Origin: JBBDJB01 sp040880125
Lineage (GTDB): Bacteria > Planctomycetota > Planctomycetia > Pirellulales > JBBDJB01
NCBI GenBank assembly: GCA_040880125.1
Contig: JBBDJB010000059.1
Span: 1 to 59,763 of the forward strand
Direction of reading: 5' to 3'
Length of the DNA: 59,763 nt
Shown here: one piece after another, positions 9,052 to 18,020 of the stretch
Position numbering within the stretch: position 1 is the stretch's first letter
Layout: each line of letters opens with the position of its first letter
Made by a program: the position numbers and the translations under genes
The notes under the pieces: generated by a model
Seen by the model: only the letters and a program-made list of their open reading frames with translations
Databases searched by the model: none
What the model was told of the DNA's origin: nothing

Positions 9052-10101
9052 GTGGCAGAAAAGGCGCTCATCATTGGCAGCGGCCCAGCGGCCTGGGCGG
9101 CGGCCATCTATGCCGCTCGGGCGGCGCTCACCCCCCTGGTTTACGAGGGGGCCATTACTGAAGAAAACCGCCTGCAGGGAACGCTACCCCTGGGGCAGTT
9201 GGCCCTGACGACCGAAGTCGAGAACTATCCCGGTTTTCCGTCTGGCGATCTGGAACCGTTCTTGGACGACGCGATCGACAAGCAGCGGCGCCAGATGATG
9301 GGCCCGCACCTGAAGCACGGCGTCAGCGGCCCCGAACTGATGGAGTTGATGCGGCAACAAGCGATCAACTTCGACACGCGGATCGTCACCGATGACATCG
9401 TCGAGGTGGACTTCGACCGCCACCCCTTCCGGCTCAAGTCGCTGGAGGGCGATGAGGTGGAGGCCCTGGCGGTCATTGTCGCCACTGGGGCCCGGGCGAA
9501 CTACCTGGGGCTAGACTCCGAAGAGCACTTCAAAAACCGCGGTGTCAGTGCATGTGCCGTTTGCGACGGTGCGCTGCCGCGGTTTCGAAATCAGCCGGTC
9601 GTGGTAGTCGGCGGTGGCGACTCGGCCGTGGAAGAAGCCGATTACATGTCCAAGTTCGCGTCGAAGGTCTACATGGTGCACCGCCGCGACGAGCTACGGG
9701 CCTCCAAGATCATGGCCCAGCGGGCCAAGGAGAACGCCAAGATCGACATTCGCTGGAACCGCGAGGCGGTCGAAGTGTTGGGTAGCGACGAGAGTGGCGT
9801 CACCGGCGTGCGGCTGAAAAGCTCGGTTGACGACATAGTTGACGAACTCGACGCCACCGGGTTCTTTCTCGCCATCGGTCACACGCCCAACACCCGCTTC
9901 CTGGAAGGGAAGCTCGAGATGACCGAGAAGAAATACATCAAGTGGACGCGGCCGTTCCGCACTTTCACCAGTGTCGAGGGGGTGTTCGCCGCCGGTGACG
10001 TGGCGGACGACTATTACCGTCAGGCGGTCACCGCGGCCGGGACCGGGTGCATGGCCGCGCTCGACGCCGAGCGCTGGCTCGGCGCGAAAGGATTGCATTA
10101 G
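9052..10101 (+). CDS. trxB: Thioredoxin reductase
   Basis: Flavoenzyme of 349 residues that reduces thioredoxin with NADPH. The GTG at 9052 is preferred: AAGGA lies about 8 bases upstream and the FAD motif GSGPAAWAAA begins at residue 9. The redox pair is CAVC (Cys168, Cys171) in the canonical VSACAVCDG context. The NADPH motif is VGGGDSAVEEA, and the C-terminal FAD motif is GVFAAGDVADDYYRQAVTA. It is about 28 residues longer than the E. coli enzyme. The extra length sits after the first FAD segment (EENRLQGTLPL) and around residues 82-100 (RRQMMGPHLKHGV). It is transcribed away from cstA. Confidence 0.94.
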   Translation: MAEKALIIGSGPAAWAAAIYAARAALTPLVYEGAITEENRLQGTLPLGQLALTTEVENYPGFPSGDLEPFLDDAIDKQRRQMMGPHLKHGVSGPELMELMRQQAINFDTRIVTDDIVEVDFDRHPFRLKSLEGDEVEALAVIVATGARANYLGLDSEEHFKNRGVSACAVCDGALPRFRNQPVVVVGGGDSAVEEADYMSKFASKVYMVHRRDELRASKIMAQRAKENAKIDIRWNREAVEVLGSDESGVTGVRLKSSVDDIVDELDATGFFLAIGHTPNTRFLEGKLEMTEKKYIKWTRPFRTFTSVEGVFAAGDVADDYYRQAVTAAGTGCMAALDAERWLGAKGLH

Positions 10102-10155
10102 TCGCCGCCGAAACAACTCCTCACCCAGCCCACAAGCCCCAGCGAGTAACTCCCC

Positions 10156-12039
10156 ATGGCAGAACAGATCTCCAAGCTCGAAGCCGACCGCCAGATGTTG
10201 CGCGAGGCCCGGGCCAAAGGTGGGCTGACCAAACTGGGTGCGTATGCCAAGCTTTCCGGGCCGGGCTGGTTGCAAAGTGCCGTCACGCTGGGCGGCGGTT
10301 CACTGGGGGGCAGTCTTTACCTGGGCGTGCTCACCGGCGTGAGCATGATGTGGCTCCAGCCGTTGGCGATGATCCTGGGCATCATCATGCTCAGTGCGAT
10401 CGCCTACGTGACGACCTCTACCCGCGTGCGGCCCTTCGCGGCCATCAACCAGATCAATCCCGTGCTGGGATGGAGTTGGGCCCTCGCATCGCTGGCCGCC
10501 AACATGGTCTGGTGCCTGCCGCAGTTCGCCCTAGCCAACTCGGTCCTGCAGCAGAACCTGTTTCCCGAAACGCTCGGCGTGCAGGGCTCGCTGGCCCAGG
10601 CTGCCCAGGGGTGGCTCGGCACGGATAATTGGGTCGCCATCAACGCCGGCAAGCTGGCCATCACCGCCGGCATCCTGATCATCACCGTCGCCATCACCTG
10701 GGCATACAACAGTGGCAGTTGGGGGATCAAGATGTACGAGCTGGTGCTCAAGCTGATGGTCGCCATGATCGTGCTCTGCTTCTTCGGCGTGGCGTTTCGC
10801 ATCGCCACTTCGCCGTCGGGATTGCCCTGGGGAGAAATCTTCCGCGGCTTTATCCCCGACTTTTCGTCGCTTTCGGCGCCGTCGCCGAAATTCCAACCGC
10901 TACTGGAGGCCGTCTCGCCCGAGTTCCGCGAGTTCTGGACCGAGTCGATCGTCGAAAAACAGCGCTCCGTAATGATCACGGTCGCCGCCACGGCCGTCGG
11001 CATCAACATGACCTTTCTGTTTCCCTACTCCATGCTCCGCAAAGGCTGGACGAAGGAGTTCCGCGGACTGGCGATCTTCGACCTCTCCACCGGCATGCTG
11101 ATCCCCTTCGTGCTGGCGACAAGCTGCGTGGTGATCGCCGCGGCAAACCAGTTTCACACGCGGCCCGTGCCCGGCTTCCTCGGCGAGACCGATCCGCAGG
11201 GGCGCCCCGTCGCAGTAGGGGCGAAGGCCGAGAGCAACTTCGTCGAGATCCTCACACCCCGGCTGAAGGAGGAGTTGGGTGACGAGCGGTTTGCCCAGTT
11301 GCTCGACGAGTCTGTGCAGCAACAGGAGTTGCGCATCGATCCGGCCGTATTGGAGGAAATGGGCGACAGTGCCCGCCAGTCGGTTCGCAGCGACTTTGAA
11401 GCCAGGGCGATCCGCGCCCAGCTTCTGCAATTACCCGAGCCGGACCGGCGGCTGGCCGCCGCGCTGGTGGACCGCGACGCCTTCGATCTGGCCGACTCGC
11501 TCAAGATTCTGTTCGCCGACGAACAGGGCCAGGGCGGCAAGCTCTTCGCCGACATTGTCTTCGGCATCGGCGTCTTGGGCATGACGCTTTCCACCATCAC
11601 GTTGCTGATGCTCATCTCCGGCTTTGTCATCTGCGAGATGTTCGGCCTGCCCGAGGGCGGATGGTGGCATCGCATCGGCTGTTTGGCGGCGGCCACCGGA
11701 GCGCTGGGGCCGTTCTTGTGGAGCCGGGCTGCGTTCTACCTGGTTGTGCCGACTTCGGTGTTCGGCATGGCGCTGCTCCCCATCGCTTACTTGAGCTTCT
11801 TCCTGCTGATGAATCAGCGCTCCCTGCTGGGCGACCAGTTGCCGCGCGGCGCTCGCCGCTGGTTATGGAACACGCTGATGGCGATCGCGGCCGGGGTTGC
11901 GGCGGCGGCTAGTGCCTGGGTCATTTTGACCCGCTCCAGCACGTGGGTCATCATCGGCGTCGGCGTGCTGCTGTTGCTGATGATCGTCGTCCAATTGCGC
12001 CGCGGAGTGCGGCACGTCACGCCGGAAGAGGCACGATAG
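10156..12039 (+). CDS. Nramp-related multi-pass transporter with altered metal-site motifs
   Basis: Membrane protein of 627 residues. An Nramp-like N-terminus (LSGPGWLQSAV, residues 33-43) is followed by TLGGGSLGGS (44-53) where Nramp TM1 carries DPGN. The TM6 region reads INMTFLFPYSMLRKG (FPY at 289-291) instead of the MPHN motif. So both halves of the classical Mn/Fe site are missing. A hydrophilic insertion of about 140 residues (about 330-470, Glu/Asp/Gln-rich) separates later helices. Known Nramp relatives without DPGN include the NRMT magnesium carriers, so a different substrate is likely, but which is unknown. The gene follows trxB by 54 bases and may share its transcript. Confidence 0.75.
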   Translation: MAEQISKLEADRQMLREARAKGGLTKLGAYAKLSGPGWLQSAVTLGGGSLGGSLYLGVLTGVSMMWLQPLAMILGIIMLSAIAYVTTSTRVRPFAAINQINPVLGWSWALASLAANMVWCLPQFALANSVLQQNLFPETLGVQGSLAQAAQGWLGTDNWVAINAGKLAITAGILIITVAITWAYNSGSWGIKMYELVLKLMVAMIVLCFFGVAFRIATSPSGLPWGEIFRGFIPDFSSLSAPSPKFQPLLEAVSPEFREFWTESIVEKQRSVMITVAATAVGINMTFLFPYSMLRKGWTKEFRGLAIFDLSTGMLIPFVLATSCVVIAAANQFHTRPVPGFLGETDPQGRPVAVGAKAESNFVEILTPRLKEELGDERFAQLLDESVQQQELRIDPAVLEEMGDSARQSVRSDFEARAIRAQLLQLPEPDRRLAAALVDRDAFDLADSLKILFADEQGQGGKLFADIVFGIGVLGMTLSTITLLMLISGFVICEMFGLPEGGWWHRIGCLAAATGALGPFLWSRAAFYLVVPTSVFGMALLPIAYLSFFLLMNQRSLLGDQLPRGARRWLWNTLMAIAAGVAAAASAWVILTRSSTWVIIGVGVLLLLMIVVQLRRGVRHVTPEEAR

Positions 12040-12107
12040 GGCGATGTTTGGGCGGATCGACGTCGAAGGCAGGCGACGGGACGGACCATTCCTCTCGCGC
12101 TGCCAGC

Positions 12108-12640
12108 ACGGGTTCCTCTTCTCTGTTCCGCGAGCAAACGTACGATCAGCAGTAATGGCGAGCCGAGGGCGTGGTGTAGCACCGTGGCAAGCATTGACTT
12201 TCATGCCATCCGGTCACTGGTGACGATGCGGCAGGTGCTCGATCTGCTCGGCTTTGTTGCCGTCGAAATGGAGGGCGATCAGATCCGCGGGCCATGCCCC
12301 ATCCACGGAGCCAGCTCACCAAACAGCCGCTCGTTCTCGGCCAACGTCGCCAAGGGCGCGTTCCATTGCTTCGGATGTCACGCCAAGGGAAACCATTTCG
12401 ACCTCTGGGCCGCGGCGACCGATCAAAACCTTCACGGTGCCGCCACCGACTTGGGCAATCGCCTCTCCATCTCCGTGCCAACTAAGCGGCCCGGCAAACC
12501 ACCAGTTCGAGGGCAGCAGCAACCAGAGAAGAGGAACCCATACTGACCTGCGAATTCACTCCACGCACGCAAGTGAATGACACGGCAGCGCGGAAACCCG
12601 CAGCCTCGCCCGCATGTTGGACCAGAGAAGAGGAACCCGT
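12108..12640. mobile_element. Small TIR-bounded element carrying a CHC2 zinc-finger ORF
   Basis: ACGGGTTCCTCTTCTCTG (12108-12125) is exactly the reverse complement of 12623-12640, giving perfect 18-bp terminal inverted repeats 533 bp apart. The only good ORF inside is the CHC2 zinc-finger gene. A third copy of the right-end sequence (16 of 18 bases) lies at 12524-12539, overlapping the 3' end of that ORF. The right end may therefore be duplicated. No transposase is present, and I see no clear target-site duplication. Best read as a non-autonomous transposon or a remnant. Confidence 0.6.
12184..12546 (+). CDS. Small CHC2-type zinc-finger (primase-like) protein
   Basis: Protein of 120 residues with a GTG start. 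The N-terminal ~90 residues match the CHC2 zinc-binding domain of DnaG primase: a DFHAIRSLVTMRQVLDLLG helix, CPIH (about 39-42), RSFSANVAKGAFHCFGC, then GNHFDLWAA. Zinc ligands Cys-x2-His and Cys-x2-Cys are intact. The TOPRIM catalytic domain of a real primase is absent. The tail (EKRNPY) is encoded by the internal copy of the element's inverted repeat. Stand-alone CHC2 proteins like this occur near planctomycete transposases, to my recollection. A DNA-binding helper role is inferred. Confidence 0.7.
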   Translation: MASIDFHAIRSLVTMRQVLDLLGFVAVEMEGDQIRGPCPIHGASSPNSRSFSANVAKGAFHCFGCHAKGNHFDLWAAATDQNLHGAATDLGNRLSISVPTKRPGKPPVRGQQQPEKRNPY

Positions 12641-12819
12641 AGAAAGCCTCTTCTCAAGCCTCGTTGCGAAAGCCGCCCGAGAGTCAGTGGCCGGCGGCGT
12701 CCGGGTCCGTCAGAGCAGAGAAGACGTCCCCCGTACCGCCTTTACTTCGGGCGGATACCCTCAACAATAGGGGCACCGTAGTCACAAACCACCAGTCAAA
12801 AACCTTTCGGAGAGAGTTG

Positions 12820-14211
<1,392 letters not shown>

Positions 14212-14393
14212 GAGGGGGGTATCGACGCCAGGCAGTTTTGCAGATCGACGCGGTGCCTACGGGCTGCCGCAAACCTCTCTTTTTGTAGCGTGTAGTCGGA
14301 AAACTTCCTACAATTAAATTAGTCGGCGTCACGACGCGGGATGGAACTGCCACCCTATTGTCGAATCCCCAATTACACAGCGGAGGCCATGAG

Positions 14394-14723
14394 ATGAAAG
14401 ACGTCAATCGAACCTATTTGTTGGCGCTCGCCGTACTGGGAACGCTTGCCGCACTGAGTTCCGGCTTGCTTCTGTTCTTGGCTGGGGCTTCAGCCGCAGG
14501 GGCAGTCGATACGCATCTGCCAACTTGGTCTCTGCCTTGGATCGCCATCATCAATTTCGCGTATGCCATCGCGATCACGATCACGCTGTGCGCGCGACGA
14601 TTCAACCCGGAAGCAGGGCGTAAATTGACTCGCGTTTTGAACTGGACACTACTGCCAGCCCTGCCCGGCGGTACCGTCGTCGGCCTCTATGGCTTGTTGC
14701 GCGCAGGGAGAGATTCCCGGTGA
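14394..14723 (+). CDS. Small membrane protein of unknown function
   Basis: Protein of 109 residues. The ATG at 14394 has a GGAGG site about 10 bases upstream. Three hydrophobic segments can be read: LLALAVLGTLAALSSGLLLFLAG at about 6-30, SLPWIAIINFAYAIAITITL at about 43-62, and LPALPGGTVVGLYGLL at about 90-105. Between the last two is a short basic loop (ARRFNPEAGRK). No family is recognised. It is a single gene between asnS and the convergent DUF2892 gene. Confidence 0.65.
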   Translation: MKDVNRTYLLALAVLGTLAALSSGLLLFLAGASAAGAVDTHLPTWSLPWIAIINFAYAIAITITLCARRFNPEAGRKLTRVLNWTLLPALPGGTVVGLYGLLRAGRDSR

Positions 14724-14793
14724 CCACGTCGCCAAACCCTAGCGTAGCCTAGGCAAGCCGCCGCACTTTTCGGCCGAGAGTCGTGGGGCGGCC

Positions 14794-15192
14794 TTAGACG
14801 ATGCTTCGCTCGCGCGCTTCCAAGAGCGCGTAGCGCTCGTACTCGATCTCCGGCTGGGTGCGAAAGCCGAGCCGGCGAAAGACCGGCACCGGAGGGCACC
14901 AGCCTTGTAGCGCGTGCTGCAGCAGAAAGCCGGCCACCACCGCCGGCAGGGCAAAGAAGCGGCGGTCGACAAACGCCCCCAGCCCCAGGCCGATCAGCGA
15001 CGCCGTCGCCGCGTTGGCCTCCAGCGTGCGCTCAATGTCCCACTCCTCGGACAGTTCTTGCAGCCGCTCGTCAATGGCGTGCCGGCCCGCCCTGGCGTAG
15101 CAGAGAATGTTCTCCTCGGTCCGCCGCCGAATCTCTTCGTTCACGTGCTCGGCCGTGTGCAACGGCACCCGCTCGACAGTCGAGGGAAGCAT
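14794..15192 (-). CDS. DUF2892 inner-membrane protein
   Basis: Protein of 132 residues. The ATG at 15192 has GGAG about 8 bases upstream; an earlier in-frame start at 15240 has none. The N-terminal ~50 residues are charged and helical (ERVPLHTAEHVNEEIRRRT, DERLQELSEEWDIERTLEANA). They are followed by a DUF2892-like hairpin of two membrane segments (ATASLIGLGLGAFVDRRFF and LPAVVAGFLLQHALQGWCPP). The C-terminus has VFRRLGFRTQPEIEYERYAL. YgaP-type DUF2892 proteins often accompany rhodanese or sulfur functions; nothing here shows that link. The N-terminal helical extension recurs in planctomycete members. Confidence 0.8.
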   Translation of the reverse strand: MLPSTVERVPLHTAEHVNEEIRRRTEENILCYARAGRHAIDERLQELSEEWDIERTLEANAATASLIGLGLGAFVDRRFFALPAVVAGFLLQHALQGWCPPVPVFRRLGFRTQPEIEYERYALLEARERSIV

Positions 15193-15249
15193 GGCAGTTT
15201 CTCCTGCGTTGCTGGCAAGTATTTCTTGCAGGATCAGCAAACGTCATAC

Positions 15250-15266
15250 CACCCAGGCCGGAAAAA
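15250..15266 (+). repeat. 17-bp direct repeat, left island boundary
   Basis: CACCCAGGCCGGAAAAA, identical to 18606-18622, 3.36 kb away and in the same orientation. The two copies bracket the CBS-HEPN gene, the second HEPN-like gene, the two-gene unit and both attC-like sites. The similarity ends sharply on both sides. Confidence 0.55.
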
Positions 15267-15386
15267 CCAATGCCCCGCGTCGCCTCGTGGAATACTACAT
15301 GGACTACCAGCGTCGGTTTACGGCCCGATTGCGTCCAGCGTCTGGTGGGGACCAGGTCCGTGACGAGGCCGCCGAACAAGCCGATG

Positions 15387-15450
15387 AGCGCTAGGCAGGG
15401 GCCGCTGATCGCGCGCGAAATCGCATGACAGGCGAGCAACTAACGGCTAC
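15387..15450 (+). repeat. Imperfect ~64-bp repeat, copy left of the CBS-HEPN gene
   Basis: Aligns with 16778-16840 in the same orientation. Shared blocks include AGCGCT, GGCAGGG and GACAGGCGAGCAA, with small differences. The two copies flank the CBS-HEPN gene about 1.4 kb apart, which suggests that segment moved, or was duplicated in, by recombination between dispersed repeats. Confidence 0.5.
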
Positions 15451-15567
15451 GGGAAGCGCGGAGTTTTAGGGGCGTACAGGCTGGAAGCTTCATGCAAAGT
15501 GGACCAGCTCTTTAACAGCTACGGAGTCAACACCGCCGCCGTAATCCAATTCATCAACTGGGCGACA

Positions 15568-16551
15568 TCAACCGATGGCACCCAAGGTGCGAAGCCTGTT
15601 CATGAACTTAGAGAAATCCCGGAGAATCTTCATGTCCTCGTCAGAAATTCCCTCGGGCTCGAAGTGCATTATGTCGTTTCGGATCTCCCGGATTTGTTCG
15701 AGGCGTTTTACAAACTCCACTCTATCCAGGGCGAGGCCAATCTTCTTCCACCGCTTTTCATTCTCCAAGAGGCGGACGTATTCCCCGAATGTCAAATCAC
15801 TTACCGCAGCAACTTTTCGATCATTGTCGTCTGGGTCCTTCACGTCCGCCAGTTGAGCTGCCGTGAACTTCCCGTGAATGAGCTTTCGGATGCTGTTTTC
15901 AATTTCTCCGATGAGAAGGAATGGTTCGCCCAGCTTTCGAAATTGCTCACTGAAGTCAGTGGCCGTTACGATGCCGCAGATGGTACGATCCGGTGCTTGC
16001 ACGAGGACGTAATCATGCTCCGCGATATCGCTGATCACAGAAAACAGAGAGTCCTCCACTTGGACGATTCGAGGTTGCTCTATGCAGTCGCGAACATGCG
16101 CACAGGCTTGCTTCAAGGCGAGCCTACTCCCGATTGTTTTCCAGCTTATCACTCCTTTGACACTCCGTTCCGTTGTCATAACTGGCAGTTGAGAGAAGTC
16201 GTGCGTCAGCATCAAAGTGACAGCTTCACAGAGTTCCCTATCGGGCTCGATAGCGACAGGCTTCCGGTTCGCAGATTCAAGCCGCCCAATTCGAAACGTT
16301 TCCTGGGGATTCGTAGGTTCCTTCTTCGAGCCAGCCCGTATGAAGGTAATTTGTCCGTCGATGAATGCGAATTCGAAGTCGGGGTCTGTTTCAAGTCCAG
16401 CATCGTCAAGACACTGGCGGATGCGACTGACGCTCCGAGAACCACGGCGAGAGTTCCCAAACCAGGTCAGGAAGTTGCGAACTGTGTCCGGCTGTGGGAC
16501 TACGCCTTTGTCAATCTGCTGCCGAATTACCTTCAGCTTCTCGTCTGGCAT
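15568..16551 (-). CDS. CBS-pair protein with C-terminal HEPN-like domain
   Basis: Protein of 327 residues from the ATG at 16551. The N-terminal ~75 residues (DTVRNFLTWFGNSRRGSRSV, then DPDFEFAFIDGQITFI) form a domain of unknown fold. Two CBS motifs (about 85-205: EAVTLMLTHDFSQLPVMT, later VISDIAEHDYVLVQA and ICGIVTATDFSEQF) would bind adenine nucleotides. The C-terminal ~110 residues are helical and carry RNDIMH (Arg291-His296), an Rx4H motif as in HEPN ribonucleases. The arrangement resembles HEPN_Swt1-type proteins. The gene is visibly AT-richer (about 47-50% GC) than neighbours near 63%, which suggests transfer. A nucleotide-gated RNase is my inference. Confidence 0.65.
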   Translation of the reverse strand: MPDEKLKVIRQQIDKGVVPQPDTVRNFLTWFGNSRRGSRSVSRIRQCLDDAGLETDPDFEFAFIDGQITFIRAGSKKEPTNPQETFRIGRLESANRKPVAIEPDRELCEAVTLMLTHDFSQLPVMTTERSVKGVISWKTIGSRLALKQACAHVRDCIEQPRIVQVEDSLFSVISDIAEHDYVLVQAPDRTICGIVTATDFSEQFRKLGEPFLLIGEIENSIRKLIHGKFTAAQLADVKDPDDNDRKVAAVSDLTFGEYVRLLENEKRWKKIGLALDRVEFVKRLEQIREIRNDIMHFEPEGISDEDMKILRDFSKFMNRLRTLGAIG

Positions 16552-17017
16552 TCTTCTGCTACCTTTCACCACCGGGCTCGCGATCAGCAACCAATCTCAG
16601 TAACGCTGGCTACTGAGCCGCGGAACTGCCCTAGCACCTGTCGCACTCACACAATTTAGAAACAACGTACCATCTTTCGCCCGCCGCGTGCCACTTGCTC
16701 GCCTTGCCCAACACTGACTTCTGATGCGCTCCGGGTCAACGACTGGCTAGCGAATGCATTGGCCCGTCGTCCTGGCGAGCGCTCGGCAGGGCCGCCCATC
16801 ACGCAGGAAAAGGGGTGACAGGCGAGCAAATGCCGGTTACAAATATGACTTACAAGAATGGGCTGCCTGCATGCTAGGCTGCACATTTGCGGCCTACAGG
16901 TGATCGGTAGAAAACCTATAACCGAGTTAGGCCGGTGGCTCTCTGAATACGATCCTGGGGAAACTCGGCGTGTCCATCCTATCTGACGGCCAAGCCCCTC
17001 ATCAGATCGGAGGAACC
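16552..17017. other. Intergenic stretch with hairpin, dispersed repeat and cassette start
   Basis: No gene seen. A perfect 7-bp hairpin (16596-16602 with 16611-16617, CTCAGTA/TACTGAG) lies 45 bases upstream of the CBS-HEPN start and could be an operator. The right copy of the ~64-bp repeat is at 16778-16840. GTTAGGC at 16926-16932 fits the integron R' consensus GTTRRRY. Together with the next three bases it is the exact reverse complement of CCGGCCTAAC at the end of the next gene, so I take 16927 as the start of a gene cassette. Confidence 0.45.
16778..16840 (+). repeat. Imperfect ~64-bp repeat, copy right of the CBS-HEPN gene
   Basis: Partner of 15387-15450 and in the same orientation. The GACAGGCGAGCAA block is exact. 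It lies upstream of the predicted cassette start. Confidence 0.5.
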
Positions 17018-17584
17018 ATGTCGAGTTTTGCTGAGAACTACCAACATCAACGCCTTTTGGAGATCTCCCGACGCCATCGTGGGGCAGTCGATCCGAGTCG
17101 GGTGTACGATGGGAAGGTGATCGGCCAAGACAACTTGGACAACCTCGCGGTCTCCACTGTATTCGCCGCGACAGCGATCGAAGCAGCACTCAACGATTAC
17201 GTCCTGTCGCATTGCCTTTTCGTGGAGGCGCCGTACCTCCAGGAGGTGTTCCACGAGGTCACTGCGCAGTTCATTCGCGGCTCGGTCCACAAAAAGCTCG
17301 ACCTTCTCGTCCGTCGCTGGCCGGACCCGATCCCCAAGGAGCTGCTCAAGGAGGTTCGCGAGCTGATCCGGATTCGCAATCGTATCACCCACCAGACTGG
17401 GGAATTCCGGACTGCAAACAAAACAGTAGGTGGCCGGAGCGAGATGAAAAACCCGGCGTTGACCCGCGATGAGATGTCGCACATGCTGCTGCATTACGAG
17501 ATCGCTCGAGAGTTCTTGAGCCGGTTCTGGTTGCCGGGCAATCGAGAGTTGCAGCAGGGCTGGAGTTCCTCAGAGCCGGCCTAA
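17018..17584 (+). CDS. HEPN-like protein in a gene cassette
   Basis: Protein of 188 residues. The ATG at 17018 has GGAGG 5 bases upstream, which overrides the frame start at 16970. It is all-helical in appearance: VFAATAIEAALNDYVLSHC (about 48-66) and a long helix KELLKEVRELIRIRNRITH. The latter carries RNRITH (Arg120-His125), the Rx4H motif of HEPN domains, preceded by basic residues. A family such as RiboL-PSP/MAE-type HEPN would fit. Such proteins are often RNases or toxins, but many HEPN-like proteins are inactive. The stop codon overlaps the R'' core of an attC-like site, as usual for cassette genes. No antitoxin is adjacent. Confidence 0.6.
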   Translation: MSSFAENYQHQRLLEISRRHRGAVDPSRVYDGKVIGQDNLDNLAVSTVFAATAIEAALNDYVLSHCLFVEAPYLQEVFHEVTAQFIRGSVHKKLDLLVRRWPDPIPKELLKEVRELIRIRNRITHQTGEFRTANKTVGGRSEMKNPALTRDEMSHMLLHYEIAREFLSRFWLPGNRELQQGWSSSEPA

Positions 17585-17676
17585 CAACACACTCAAGTTG
17601 CCACAACCGAGCGAGCCGAGTTAGGTTTAGTAAGCGTTGTTACCGGCCGTGCAACTTAGCGTGAACGTTAGCCGGC
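17575..17676 (+). other. attC-like recombination site 1 (integron cassette)
   Basis: R'' GCCTAAC (17579-17585) and R' GTTAGCC (17667-17673; consensus GTTRRRY with one misfit) lie about 100 bases apart. The outer arms are complementary over about 11 bases with one bulge: GCCGGCCTAAC (17575-17585) against GTTAGCCGGC (17667-17676). An inner arm pair AAGTTG (17595-17600) / CAACTT (17652-17657) completes the stem. The upstream cassette start (GTTAGGCCGG at 16926) is the exact reverse complement of CCGGCCTAAC here, as expected when R'' and cassette start derive from one circular cassette. The predicted crossover is between G17667 and T17668. Confidence 0.6.
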
Positions 17677-17689
17677 TTGGATCACACCT

Positions 17690-18019
17690 ATGGAACCGTC
17701 ATGGAAACAGCCTGACGTCTTCCCCGTCATTGCCCGCGTCATCGAGCAAGCGTATGGGAAGCAACAGCGCTTCATCACGGCGCAGGAGATCGCCGCGCGC
17801 CTCCTGCAAGATCCCGAAGGTCGTAATCTGGTCGAGGCGGCGCGCGAACACCAGCAGGAGCAGCAGTCGCTGGAATGGCTGGCCAGCAACATGGTATCCT
17901 GGTTCAGCCAGCGCATCACCGTCGGCGAGTCGGATTGGGCCCGGCAGTTCGAGCGGACCAAGATCGACGGGCACTGGGCGTACAAGCCCGCTCCGCCGGC
18001 CAACCCGCAGGGAGTGTGA
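17690..18019 (+). CDS. Conserved-looking small protein, first gene of cassette 2
   Basis: Protein of 109 residues, starting 22 bases after the predicted crossover point of attC site 1. It looks mostly helical: FPVIARVIEQAYGKQQRFITAQEIAARLL, then SLEWLASNMVSWFSQRITV, and a basic/aromatic end WARQFERTKIDGHWAYKP. The FITAQEIAARLL segment and the later W/Y-rich hairpin suggest a winged-helix-like fold, but no family is recognised. One base separates its stop from the next start, so the two are surely co-translated. Function is unknown. Confidence 0.55.
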   Translation: MEPSWKQPDVFPVIARVIEQAYGKQQRFITAQEIAARLLQDPEGRNLVEAAREHQQEQQSLEWLASNMVSWFSQRITVGESDWARQFERTKIDGHWAYKPAPPANPQGV

Positions 18020-18020
18020 T

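Larger units (their letters stand above)
15193..15567. other. Left flank of the accessory island, no gene
   Basis: About 375 bases without a supportable gene. It contains the 17-bp boundary repeat (15250-15266) and the left copy of a ~64-bp dispersed repeat (15387-15450). A 53-codon plus-strand frame at about 15270-15430 (MPRVASWNTTWTTSVG..., with NKPMSARQGPLIA) resembles short peptides I recall being annotated from dispersed planctomycete repeats, and is more likely repeat than gene. Confidence 0.45.

Noticed and set aside
15499..16659. 386-codon plus-strand frame
   Set aside because: It is exactly antisense to the CBS-HEPN gene, which has clear domains on the minus strand.
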